A stretch of DNA of 64,000 bases from Arachnomyces sp. PD_36 (taxonomy: Eukaryota; Ascomycota; Eurotiomycetes; Onygenales; Arachnomycetaceae): the NCBI GenBank assembly GCA_032988195.1, contig JANTQE010000030.1, positions 342,404 through 406,403 on the forward strand, read 5' to 3'. Shown in pieces: positions 11,258 to 21,402 of the stretch. A program made the position numbers and the translations under genes. How positions within the stretch are numbered: the first letter of the stretch is position 1; each line of letters starts with the position of its first letter. The notes below the pieces were generated by a model. The model made no database searches. It saw only the letters and a list, made by a program, of their open reading frames with translations, and had not been told where the DNA came from.

Positions 11258-11656
11258 TTGCACGTCATCCCATTCCCTTTTTTGGGAACCTCTGCTCCTC
11301 AACGCTTCCACAGACGTGGCGAGAACAGAGCGTTTTTTAAATACATGGGTCGTGAAGCCTTTTCCGGACTGGTGGGCGCCTTCTTAAGTTGTGTTGAGAA
11401 TGACAGCTACACAGACTTGTGGGTATATGGCCTAATAGGACATGGAAAGTCGCATCTCCTTGCTGCTCTTACATACTTCCTCACCGCTCAAAGCTACCGT
11501 GTGGTCTACCCCCCCGACTCTCGGGTCTGTTACAGAGAACCGGCTCGCTATCTTCAAGAGTCAATGCTTTTCGCCTGGGCAGATAAACCGGGAATTATCC
11601 AGCAGATCATCGATATTGTCACCATGGAGGATCAAGAACGAACTTACTCAGTCTAG
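11258..11656 (+). pseudogene. P-loop NTPase fragment, Crinkler/RHS-like
   Basis: An open frame of about 130 codons without an ATG carries a Walker A-like motif GLIGHGKSHLL (about 11427-11461). It is preceded by DSYTDLWVYG and followed by AALTYFLTAQSYRVVY-PPDSR and ARYLQESMLFAWADKPGIIQ. This arrangement (W-V/L-Y-G-x-x-G-x-G-K-S-H-L-L-A-A-L, then a VVY-x-PD strand) is what I associate with NTPase domains of fungal Crinkler/retrotransposon-hot-spot-like proteins, although that match is from memory of the family pattern. The frame stops at 11656 with no Walker B, and downstream fragments (to about 12016) are in other frames. It is therefore best read as a relic. Alternative: an exon of a gene whose other exons I could not join. 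Confidence 0.45.
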
Positions 11657-13708
11657 GTGGACACTCTTTATCGCATTGTCGAAGACCCTTCTGCCATCGA
11701 CGTTCGCAGACGCACGCCACACTAATCACCTCCGCCCTCAAACCTCTCGACAGAAGTCGGTGTCGACCAGAGAGAGTGGCCTCGTTCCGTACATCTTCTC
11801 TTGCCGCAGTCTTCAGCATTCCCTACACAAGAGAGAAGAACGCTCAAGGGTCTGGTGAGGGTGACCATTCATATTGACGGGTTCTCTTCTCTGACAACTC
11901 TGTTCGTCAATCAGGACCTCACCAGCCTCTGCCTGGATGACGTCACGTCGTTTGACAATCTGCAGCTTCCAGAGACAAGATATCTTCGAGAGTTGAATCT
12001 TCGAGACCAAGAGTAAACTCGAGAAATGGGATTCCAAAGAACCGCAAACGGTGCTAAAATTTGCGGTACACAAATTCGGAGAATCCGTTCTTCCTCCCCA
12101 TTATTTATATATATCTGGATCTGTCGTCTTGGTCTCTTCGACTCCACCCACAGATCAGGAGTCAGGAATCAAGTTGGAATTTCTCTTCAACCACTCAAAT
12201 CAGCCAATTGTACCCCAAACTCGAAGTGGCGAGTATCAAAGGGCGTGAACTGCTCCGAAGCCTCAGTTGAATCCGGTGCCAAACCGCCGTGGCCTGGGAA
12301 GCAGGCACCCGCTTCAAGTGAACCGGGAAGTTAGACGAGTCACCGCGAACAACCCCAGCAAGTGTCGGCGTTTCCTCGTCGAGAACCACAGTGCTTGAGA
12401 CCGCGCCAAGGGGAGTTCAGTTCACCTGTGGCACCACTTCAGCTGCCGTTCGTTGGCGTGGACTTCCCAAAACTCGGAGTGATCATTATATATACACCAA
12501 CGCAACCGCATGGCGTCTGGCGCTCGGCATTGCGCCAGGGCGGTGATTCTGCGCCCCCTTTATATATACATATCCCTCGGCCGGTACGCGCCCTGTGGAA
12601 GGGAAGATCATGATGTCTGGGGATGTACGCTTCCGATGCTCCTGCTTCTGATGCTTCTGCTTCTGATGCTGCTGCCCCTAATAGCGTGCACAATTCTTTC
12701 GTGGTCGCAGCCGAGTCGAACTGGTTTGTCAAGAAAGAACAGTCTTGTCTCTCTCTCAGTCTGTCCCATCTGCTCGACCATCGTCGTGGAAAAAATGTGA
12801 GGCGTTCGCTTCATTAAGTCTCGAAGCCATCCGGATCTTCGCAAGAGGAGGCTGCTTAAGCACCTTTGAGCGTCCCTGAATCTGAAACCCTGAAAGAATT
12901 GCGAAAAGTTTCACCCGAGTTGGCAAGACTTACCCTGGATCGATTGTTACGTGGTTATGATGATAAGTCGGGGTCGGCCTACGGACCGGCGGTTGAGAAC
13001 GAAACAGGTTGTCTTTTAGCTCAGAAGGGTGCAAATAGAGAGGTTGGTCCGATGAACCACTCTCTTCTCAAAACCTACAGAATCTACTCTGTTCACAGAA
13101 CCAAGCCTCATCAGAGTCCAACAACACCCACAAAACCGAGAAGTCTCTGGGGTTGTATAGCTCAATCGAAAAGTCGGAATGGAGGAATTTTAGTGACCCG
13201 TCGGAATTCGAGGACTTCCACTCGGAGTCTTTTTTGCGGCGGCCCTATCCTAAAGCTAGTCTGGGCGAGTTGTGGACAACTGGAATATATCAGCATGCTA
13301 GAAAACACTGCAAAGCGGCAGGTCCAAAGCAACTACTTCAACCTTTAGCCCTCCTGTGTTGTTCTATTTTCAAAACCAATCCTCAGTTCACTCTCAGACA
13401 GCTAGTATGACTACAGATAGATATTTCAAGGATTGAAAGACACTCAGTTTGAAGCAATCTTTTATATACTTCCGGACGCAAGCCTAAACGGAAATAATTC
13501 ACTAATATACACAAGTTTGACATTCTGATCTTCTATAAATCTTCTCTAAACATTACATATCCACCAATATTAGCAATCTTTATATAACAAAACTCCAAAC
13601 ATAAGAGATCTTTTAAACATAACCAAAAACATAAGAAACCACAATTTAGACACCAACACCTCTAACAAGATCCCCAAAAGAATATCCAAATATATCCAAA
13701 CATATCCC
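11657..13708. other. Degenerate stretch with short ORF fragments, then AT-rich spacer
   Basis: Between the P-loop fragment and the transpeptidase gene, protein-like fragments change frame repeatedly, for example a segment ending LQLPETRYLRELNLRDQE at about 12016, one around 12130-12248, and one at 13153-13410 beginning LYSSIEKSEWRNFSDPSEF. None has a start, stop and splice signals that work together. A TGCTTC/TGATGC short repeat lies at about 12633-12674. From 13430 to 13700 the sequence becomes clearly AT-rich, consistent with the 3' flank of the leftward gene. Confidence 0.5.
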
Positions 13709-15795
13709 CTAAACCGCCATTCCCCTTGAACTCGCCTGCCTAGGTTCCCCCGCAGCTTCAAAGGTGCCATTACCCAACAATCTAACAGCCTGCGCACTAC
13801 TATCACCGGGAGCCACCCAAGTCACATTATGGCCTCTCTCCTTCATAAACGCCACCGTCTCCTCATCATACCCATACTCAAACGACACCTGGTTAGGAAG
13901 CAACTGATCATGGAGGCGACGCTTCGAGAGCGCGTCGAACGGCGAGAGACCCTCGTCCACACCGTGGATGATGTTTTGGATTGTGGAAGTAAGGATTCGG
14001 GAACCGCCTGCTGCGCCGACGACGTAGTAGAGGGTGTCGTTGGTGGGGTTTGTGACTATTGAGGCGGTGATTGAGGAGAGGGGGCGTTTTCCGGGGCGGA
14101 TGAAGTTGTAGGGGGAGGGGACGTAGCCGAATGAGTCGGAGCTGCCGGGGATGGAGAAGTCTGGGGTTATGTTAGTTGGGTGGTCGGTGAAGAGGGAAGT
14201 GAAGGGAGATCGGGAGACGTACCATTCATCTCATTGTTCATGATGATACCTGTCTCTGGGACCATGACGTGGCTGCCGAAATACAGGTTGACGGTGGTGG
14301 TCAATGAGATGGCCATGCCGGAACGATCAGCTACCGCCATGTGCGATGTTCCCGGACTAAAAAGGGGATGGATCAGTTAATGTCAAATTACAGGAGGGAG
14401 GGATAATACTCACGTATCAATACTCTCCAAACCCTCGGGATCATATGCAGATACATTCTGAGTGCGGTAGTCTGAAATCTTGGATCGGATTTCAGCAGCT
14501 GTGGCGTCCTTGGTCATGTCCTCTTGGAACTCGGTCATGCCTTCGACAAAGAATGGGTCTCCAAGGTACGCTCTCTATATCAATAAGTCAGATCATGTTT
14601 CTCACAAAATTCAGGGATAGCACCGTACCTGTCCGTATCCGAACCTAATGGCCTCGTCCAATCTGTGGGTGCTCAAGTTTGTTGTTCCAGGTGCAAAGAA
14701 ATCGTCGTAACCGTCTAGGACCTTCAAGACGCTCATGCCCACGATTCCGCTGCTGGGGGCGCTGGTGCTAGTGACCTTGAAACCTCGGTAATCAATCTGC
14801 ACGGGGTCTCTGAGGGCGATCGTGTAGTTCTGGAGATCGTCCAGAGTCATGGTACCGTTCGCATCCTGCACTGCTTGGATGGTAGATTCTGCAATGGGGC
14901 CGGAATAGAAGGCATCTGCGCCAGATTTCGCAATCGTCTCCAAAGTGTCGGCATATCGCTTTCTCGTCAAGGTGTCACCGAGACCCACACGAGTTCCGTT
15001 GGGAGCAAAGTCAAGAGCCCAGGTGGGATCGCGAGTCAAAAAGTTATCGTCATCGGCGTCAGCGCTATCCATAACGCGGACAAGATCGGCGCCCACGGTG
15101 AAGCCATCGCGAGCAGTGTTGATTGCGGGTTGCATCACTGTGGCCCATGGGAGGACACCGTAATTCTGGTGGAGGTACTCAAGACCCCTGATTTCACCGG
15201 GAACGCCACTGATAATGAGTTAGATACATTTGAACATCAGATGAGGTGTCAGAGTCACGTACCTAGCCAAACCACCGAGAATCGAAGCGTCTGTGTTGTT
15301 CCTGTACATTTCCTGGAAAGCTGCTGCAGGAGCAGTTTCTCGGAAATCAACCATCTCGAAGGATCCGTCAGGCGCACGGATGAGCATGAAGCCACCGCCT
15401 CCAATTCCGCTGTGGTACATTGCTAATTCAGACGTCAGCAACATGATTCTACATGGTCATTCAGGTGGGGGAAACGGATAAGAAAATATACGTACAAGTG
15501 ACGCCCACGCAAAAAACGGTTGCCACCATCTAGTCATACAACGTTAGCGCATATTTAAAATAAAAGACGGAGAGGCATCACATACAGCATCGGCCGCACT
15601 ACCGCCCATCAGTAACATATCTGTTCCCGCCTCAGTGCAGATGGAGTGCTCGCAGGCAACAGCTCCCAGCGTGTCCTCTCCACGCTGCTGGGTCTTAAAC
15701 CCATCGACGGGGGCGGAGTTCACACCCGGGAAGTTGGCGAAGCTGGTCAAGGCAGAGAGACCCAAGAGAAACGAAGTCGCGCTGAAAGAAGCCAT
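13709..15795 (-). CDS. Gamma-glutamyltranspeptidase (glutathione hydrolase)
   Basis: Cleaves the gamma-glutamyl bond of glutathione and related compounds; an N-terminal nucleophile hydrolase processed into heavy and light chains. Start ATG at 15795; exons 15795-15586, 15529-15496, 15422-15263, 15208-14629, 14574-14414, 14356-14223 and 14160-13709, in total 576 aa. A signal peptide (MASFSATSFLLGLSALTSFA) points to secretion or the vacuole. Conserved blocks include GAVACEHSICTEAGTDMLLM-GGSAADA, GIGGGGFMLIR, DFRETAP and SAPSSGIV. The autocatalytic site is PGTSHMAVADRSG, where Thr385 starts the light chain, and the PSSITASIV-type end block (GKRPLSSITASIV) is present. No damage is seen. A TATATAAAA box lies at about 16022-16030. 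The coding strand switches from C-ending to G-ending codons in the last exon. Confidence 0.95.
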
Positions 15796-17881
15796 TCTGA
15801 ATACGAATATTATCAAGTACCTCTTGCAGGGTGCTTTGTAGGGTTGTTGTATGGTGTTCTGTTAGAACTCTTGCCTGGGGTTTGCTTGTAGTAAGAAGGG
15901 GTCTTAGACAGTTTGCTTCCGAAGAAGAAATCGAAATAGAATATCAAGTTAAGCTGGAGAAGAATATGAAGTCGAATATGGAGAGAGGAAAGAAGGAAAG
16001 AAAACTCCAGGGGTGGGAGGGTTTTATATACCCTATGGGAGAACACCCTGACGAGTCTATGACCACCTCACTGTCTATGATGCCGTGAGGGTGATGACGA
16101 ACTTGAACAGAGTAAGGGAACGATGAAGAGATGTGCGGGTCATTGACATCTAATAAATCTTTTTATCAATGACCCTTCAATGATGCCGAGGATTGAGCTA
16201 AGGGCGATGTGGGGATTATAGTTGCCAATGTTCACGCCACAAGGGATCATGGAAGGTCGTATCGGCCGACGAAGGGACATCGCGTTGGATTCTCTTCCTG
16301 TTCCTGTCATCGGAGGGACAAAGTTGATGGAGTCTTTGACTTTTTCTCTTCTCGGGTCCATCCATGGAACCCAACTATGACTATCTTAGCCATATTATCC
16401 GAGCTATACTTCGGTTATTATTTAATCAATTCTCCTCAGCTCAACCGTCTTCTGACTCTGTTGGACGTTCTCGATCCTTCGCATCGCACTCACTTATCAG
16501 TCAGATTCTCATTATTAGGTGATGCAAACGTTGATAAGGATAAGGCAGCCGGTCATACGATCTCCCCCGAGTCCCCGATTATTAGAAATGCGTTGTGATC
16601 CTGTGATGCCTCGCTTCTCCGCATGTTTCCCCATACTCTCGCCAAGCGACGTCGTCGAGAAGAGGGATGAATGTACGAGGAACGAACGGGCTTCAAGTTA
16701 CATAAAAATCGCTGTGACCTTCTTTTTCTGTTTCCCCCTTGATCCTTGATCCCTGAGCCTGAGGGAAAGCTTGAGCTTCCGATCGGGATTTATTAGGTAA
16801 CTCGATGGAGAATAAAATTGTTTGACGGCTTGAAGGAACAAAGGATTCAGACTATCGCGATGAGCAATTCAATCCCTACGATGTCATTGACTTGATGTCT
16901 TTGACTGATATATGGATCGACAGGGACACGCTCAGTCTCGACTCAAGACTCAAGAGTATAAAAAAGTAAACAATGACGGAAAGACGACGATATCGATGAA
17001 CTCGAGGACAAAAATAGCATGTGTGTATAAATAACAACAATCAAGCCGTCATCGAGTGCAAGCAGACAATGTCAAGATGATGTCGCGAGTTCTCAGCGTT
17101 ATCTCCAGTTTAGAGTCGGACTGACGTCTCTCACTCGTCTCAAAACCACAACTTCAGTAGTAAGAAGCTCCACCGCCGTCACAGGAGAAGCTATCCATCT
17201 TCTAGAAGACTCGTGCATCTGCAGCGACTGAAGTGCTCCTCCAATGAGGGACAGGATTGAAATGCGGATCGTTGGGTGTTGGTACTCATTGTTTCCCTGA
17301 CAGTCGCAATTGTGTCTCCCACAGCTCCGTAGCATTATGTAGAAAGTCGCAATAGACACTTCAGTCTCAGCCGAACAAACCCCATCGTGAGGTTGGCGGT
17401 TGCAAAGGGGTGCTCCCAAGTATCTGGATGTCAGGAGCATGAAGAGAGAGACAGGGTTCGAGATAGCGATAAGGATTGCGCTTGGCTTCAACTCTGTCGC
17501 GAGAACCAAGCAGCCAGCGAGATACAGTATCACAACTTCAAATCTCATCTCATAACAACCGTTGCGAAAAAATCCACACATCTAAAACAAACCGCCGAGG
17601 CATCCGCTGCTGGAAGGGCGACGAGTAGTGATGTCTGGCCCTGGCCCATAGCTCGAGCTCGGGCTCTCGTCGCGACAACCTCACTTTCGCAACACCAGGA
17701 CCTCAGGTTTGCTTGACAGCCTCTTCCTCTCACCACACCTTTTTAGACCTCTTCGACATATATTAATTATTTCATTACTTTCTCATGTATTTTCCATCAA
17801 CCTTACATTATTTCTATCCATTCCTTTCCCCCTCCTCTCTCCTCAACCCGACCAAGCTCTCTAACCATTCATCCCACGACA
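15796..17881. other. Intergenic divergent promoter region
   Basis: Upstream DNA shared by the leftward transpeptidase and rightward glycosylase genes. A TATA-like TTTTATATA lies at 16022-16030 on the transpeptidase side, and a pyrimidine-rich stretch (about 17730-17850) precedes the glycosylase ATG, typical of fungal core promoters. No coding frame is credible. Confidence 0.5.
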
Positions 17882-20227
17882 ATGGCTCGCGCCAGAACCA
17901 AAAACCCGCGCAAAACGAGGAACGAGGTGATGAACGAAGAAAGAGAGAAGGCGAGGTTACTGTACAAGCTCTACCAAACTGACAGCTTCGATGAAGACTT
18001 CTTTGCGCTCCTCCAGAGCCAAGCTCCAGACGACCAAAAACTACGGGAAAGCTCAGTGGAACCAGATAAGGAACCATATAAGAAGTCGCTAGTGAAAAGA
18101 CCTCCTCCTCGATCCGTCCGGAAGAATCCCGCGACCAAGAAGCCTGTACCAGCCTCCAGCGTGAAGAAACCTACTCCCAAAACGCCCGCGCCGAAGAAGC
18201 CCAATGCCAAAACTCCGACAGCAAACCTTCCCACCCCCAGCGCAATCGATGCAAAACCCACAGTTCCTCCGTCAACACCGTTACCGAACGATCCGCAACC
18301 CTCGAACACACGCGCAGAAGATGAATCCATTCCAAATACCTTCGATTTTAGCACCGTCAAGGGCATGGATACAGTGTTAGCCAGTCAATTGAACTTCTAT
18401 ATGAGAGGAATGCAGGAGATTGAACAAAAGAGGCGGGCGCGTTTGGCACAAGAGATGGGCACCACTCCTCCCATTTATGATGTTAAGATTGGGACTGGTA
18501 TGGTGGATTCGGGTGTTAATAGAGCCTCTGGAACTACTGGTTCGGTGGCATCAAATTCCGCCGTGACGAGTAATTCGCCAGCGCAGAATCCCAGGAAGAG
18601 GAACTCTCTGGAGGGAGATACTCGGAATACTCGGAAGAAGGTCAAGGGTTCTGGCACATACAACACCTCGGGAACTGAACATCTACAAACGACGGAACGA
18701 TCGCTGCCGGAAGAGAAAGCTTCAAGGAGAAAGAGCATTGAAGGAAAGGGGGCAACGAAGACAGAGGCAGTGATCGGGCCTATTCCTGGCTCGAGATCTA
18801 CACCCAAGCGGGCAGATGAGCGGAAGAAGAAATATGAGAAGAGGGTTTCGGATGATACTAGCGAAACCCCTACCACCAATGCGCAACTGCTATCACCACC
18901 AGAGTCGATCCCTAGCATCGAAGGCGAGCAAGAGATCTCCCCATCGGGTAAACGCCCCCGCAATAGCCTCCCGTCGGAAACCTCCCAGCCAGAGAGAAAC
19001 GATCAGTTAGCTTCGCCCACGTCCATGTCGCCGCCTACCGCACTGCATTTAGGGTCGCCGGAGTCTCCCAGTGAAATGGTGGCCGACGCGAGGACATCTC
19101 TAGTTATACCGCTCCCTGAGCGTTGGTCGCCCGACCTGGAGGACCACGTGAAATTGGCAGACACTTACTGTATAGACGATCCGCCGTCTTCATGTGGCTA
19201 TCAAATTCTCAACGACATCGAGAATCCCTCGAGTTCTGGTGAATTTCATTCAAAATACTTCGCCAACAACCAGACTTCAAACAAGAAGACTATCAAAGAC
19301 TATTTTTCCGGTTCCGAATCTTTCGTTTATACCTCGCCATCCCCCGGCTCTTCGGAGAATAAGAAACCTCGAAAACCACCCGCAAAGCCCCGCGCACGAC
19401 CCAAAGTTATTAGTGGCGTTTCGAAATACTTCCCTATTAGCAAAGCCGCAGAGGGCTCTTCCCTCCCATTTCCAAGCATCCAGCGCAAAACCTTCGGACT
19501 CATCCAGGAAACTCTCGCGCACGAACCCTTCCGGCTCCTTGTGGGTACGATATTCCTCAATAGAACCAAAGGACATGTAGCGATTCCAGTGATGAAGGAA
19601 TTTTTCAAGCTCTACCCCACTGTGGAATCGGTAGCAGAGGCAGATCTGAAGGATATCGCGGGGATATTCCAGCCACTTGGATTGCATAATCAGCGCGCTA
19701 GCAAACTTATAAATCTAGCGAAGACATGGTTGAGCCAACCACCAGAGGGAGGGAGGCGGTACCGAAAGGTGGACTATCCGAAGAAGAAGGATGGGCGTGA
19801 TATCATGGCCGATGAATGTCTCGGCGACGACGATCCTCGTGTCGCGTGGGAAATTGCTCACCTCCCTGGTATCGGGCCATACGGAATAGACAGCTGGAGG
19901 ATATTTTGCCGCGATGAGTTGAGAGGACTTGCGACAGATCATAAAGGGGCTGGAGCTGCTGATGGATTCAAACCGGAATGGAAATCGGTACTGCCCCAGG
20001 ATAAGGAATTAAGGGCCTATATTAGTTGGTTGTGGTTGAAGGAGGGATACTCGTGGGACATGACGACCGGGAAGCTGTCTCGAGCGAAGGCATCGCGCAA
20101 ACGCGCAGCCAAAAAGAAAGCGTTGCCTGTTGCGGAGGGCAGTTTAGATTCGGGTGCGGAATCCCACGGCGCGATCGTTAAGGACGAAAATTCCTCTGCG
20201 TCTCTAGGTCCCGACGAGGAGGTCTGA
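17882..20227 (+). CDS. HhH-GPD DNA glycosylase, MBD4-like, 781 aa, single exon
   Basis: A base-excision repair glycosylase, probably removing T or U from G mismatches in the nucleus. The C-terminal about 200 residues form the HhH-GPD fold: RKTFGLIQETLAHEPFRLLV then GTIFLNRT, a long helical core, and the helix-hairpin-helix LPGIGPYGIDSWRIFC with the catalytic Asp at residue 670. There is no Cys4 iron-sulfur loop afterwards, which separates it from Nth/MutY and fits the MBD4/ROS-like branch lacking the cluster. Residues 1-480 are disordered, rich in Lys/Pro/Ser/Thr with repeated KKP-TPKTPAPKK tracts, and contain no methyl-CpG-binding domain that I can see. The ATG at 17882 follows a pyrimidine-rich leader. 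A basic tail (KASRKRAAKKK) could be a nuclear signal. Substrate preference is inferred. Confidence 0.88.
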   Translation: MARARTKNPRKTRNEVMNEEREKARLLYKLYQTDSFDEDFFALLQSQAPDDQKLRESSVEPDKEPYKKSLVKRPPPRSVRKNPATKKPVPASSVKKPTPKTPAPKKPNAKTPTANLPTPSAIDAKPTVPPSTPLPNDPQPSNTRAEDESIPNTFDFSTVKGMDTVLASQLNFYMRGMQEIEQKRRARLAQEMGTTPPIYDVKIGTGMVDSGVNRASGTTGSVASNSAVTSNSPAQNPRKRNSLEGDTRNTRKKVKGSGTYNTSGTEHLQTTERSLPEEKASRRKSIEGKGATKTEAVIGPIPGSRSTPKRADERKKKYEKRVSDDTSETPTTNAQLLSPPESIPSIEGEQEISPSGKRPRNSLPSETSQPERNDQLASPTSMSPPTALHLGSPESPSEMVADARTSLVIPLPERWSPDLEDHVKLADTYCIDDPPSSCGYQILNDIENPSSSGEFHSKYFANNQTSNKKTIKDYFSGSESFVYTSPSPGSSENKKPRKPPAKPRARPKVISGVSKYFPISKAAEGSSLPFPSIQRKTFGLIQETLAHEPFRLLVGTIFLNRTKGHVAIPVMKEFFKLYPTVESVAEADLKDIAGIFQPLGLHNQRASKLINLAKTWLSQPPEGGRRYRKVDYPKKKDGRDIMADECLGDDDPRVAWEIAHLPGIGPYGIDSWRIFCRDELRGLATDHKGAGAADGFKPEWKSVLPQDKELRAYISWLWLKEGYSWDMTTGKLSRAKASRKRAAKKKALPVAEGSLDSGAESHGAIVKDENSSASLGPDEEV

Positions 20228-21402
20228 ATACCACATGTCGTGGGTTCGTGATCTAGTTCTTGAAAGGTGCTGGATATATACTTCCGCTTGGATCGAAAGA
20301 TACGAGGAGATATTCGCTGAGATTTATTTCATTTTGCTTGTCCTTTTCTTATACTCGACGGCATTCTCTTTTGAACTTGATACCCCTATCCCCGATTCTA
20401 ATTTCGCATATCATAGTGTACACTAGCTAGGGCCGAGTGTTGGCTGCAATAACGATAATAATGAAGATAATTACGAAATGATTTAGAGAAAGATGCTATT
20501 CCCGAATTTCCGTATGATTGAGAGCTGTCCTCCCGTTCTCCAATAATTATTCCCCTCCAGACTGGTTCAGGGGCATTGTGCGACACCGAAAATGCATGAA
20601 GTCACGATATTCTCTTCCCTGCGGCTCCTAATGCAGGTCTCAATAGCAAGAATAAGATCCATGACTGGAAACGTGTTTCAACATCATCATATTCTAGCTG
20701 CGTTTATCCATCTCACTTGCATCGAGCGCTTTCTCGACATGGCGCATTTCATTCGTTGAGGCTCGGTTTGCGTGTGCATCGTGATCCCTTCCTCTTCACC
20801 ACCAGAAATCTTCCGCATCCCACATTCACCTCCATCCAACGGGAAGGAAACACGACAGATAAACGGGGACCCCCCTCCCTCGTAACATGTAAAAAAAGGC
20901 CGAGAACCGTGAAGAACGAAAAAGCGTGACCTCGTTTTGGCCGATGTTACTCCCCGTTTGACATTTTCTTCACTTTCATCTCCATCCAAAGTAGTCCAGC
21001 CCTCATGCCGACTCACCTCTCTTGCATGTCTACCTGCAACCGCGTCTTTGCTCATAGCTGGTGGACGAGACGAGAGTGATACGATTCACCCAACAACCCT
21101 TCTCCCCTCCCAGCCACCTGCGCCTAAAAAAAGAGTGAAGAGAAAGAGAGGGAAAAAAAGAAAATTCTCCACCTTCTTCCATCCCCAGCCACTGAAAATC
21201 GGATCGACGACAAATCGAAAACCCTCTAAGCGCCACACCTTTTGGGCTTCTCTCTTCTTTCAACCTGAATGAAGGCTGAAGTCCAGGTGTTTCCACACCC
21301 CTTACATTAGGCACCGAAATCTGGTTACGGACCGAGACACCGAGAGACCCTTAACTCGTTGTTTGTTACTGGGCTTTTTTCGCTTCCTTTTTAGGTTGCG
21401 TC
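20228..21402. other. Intergenic, no gene recognised
   Basis: 3' flank of the glycosylase gene and 5' leader of the next gene. Short frames exist on both strands but none has supporting motifs. CT-rich and purine-rich patches near 21110-21190 look like leader or promoter sequence. Confidence 0.5.
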
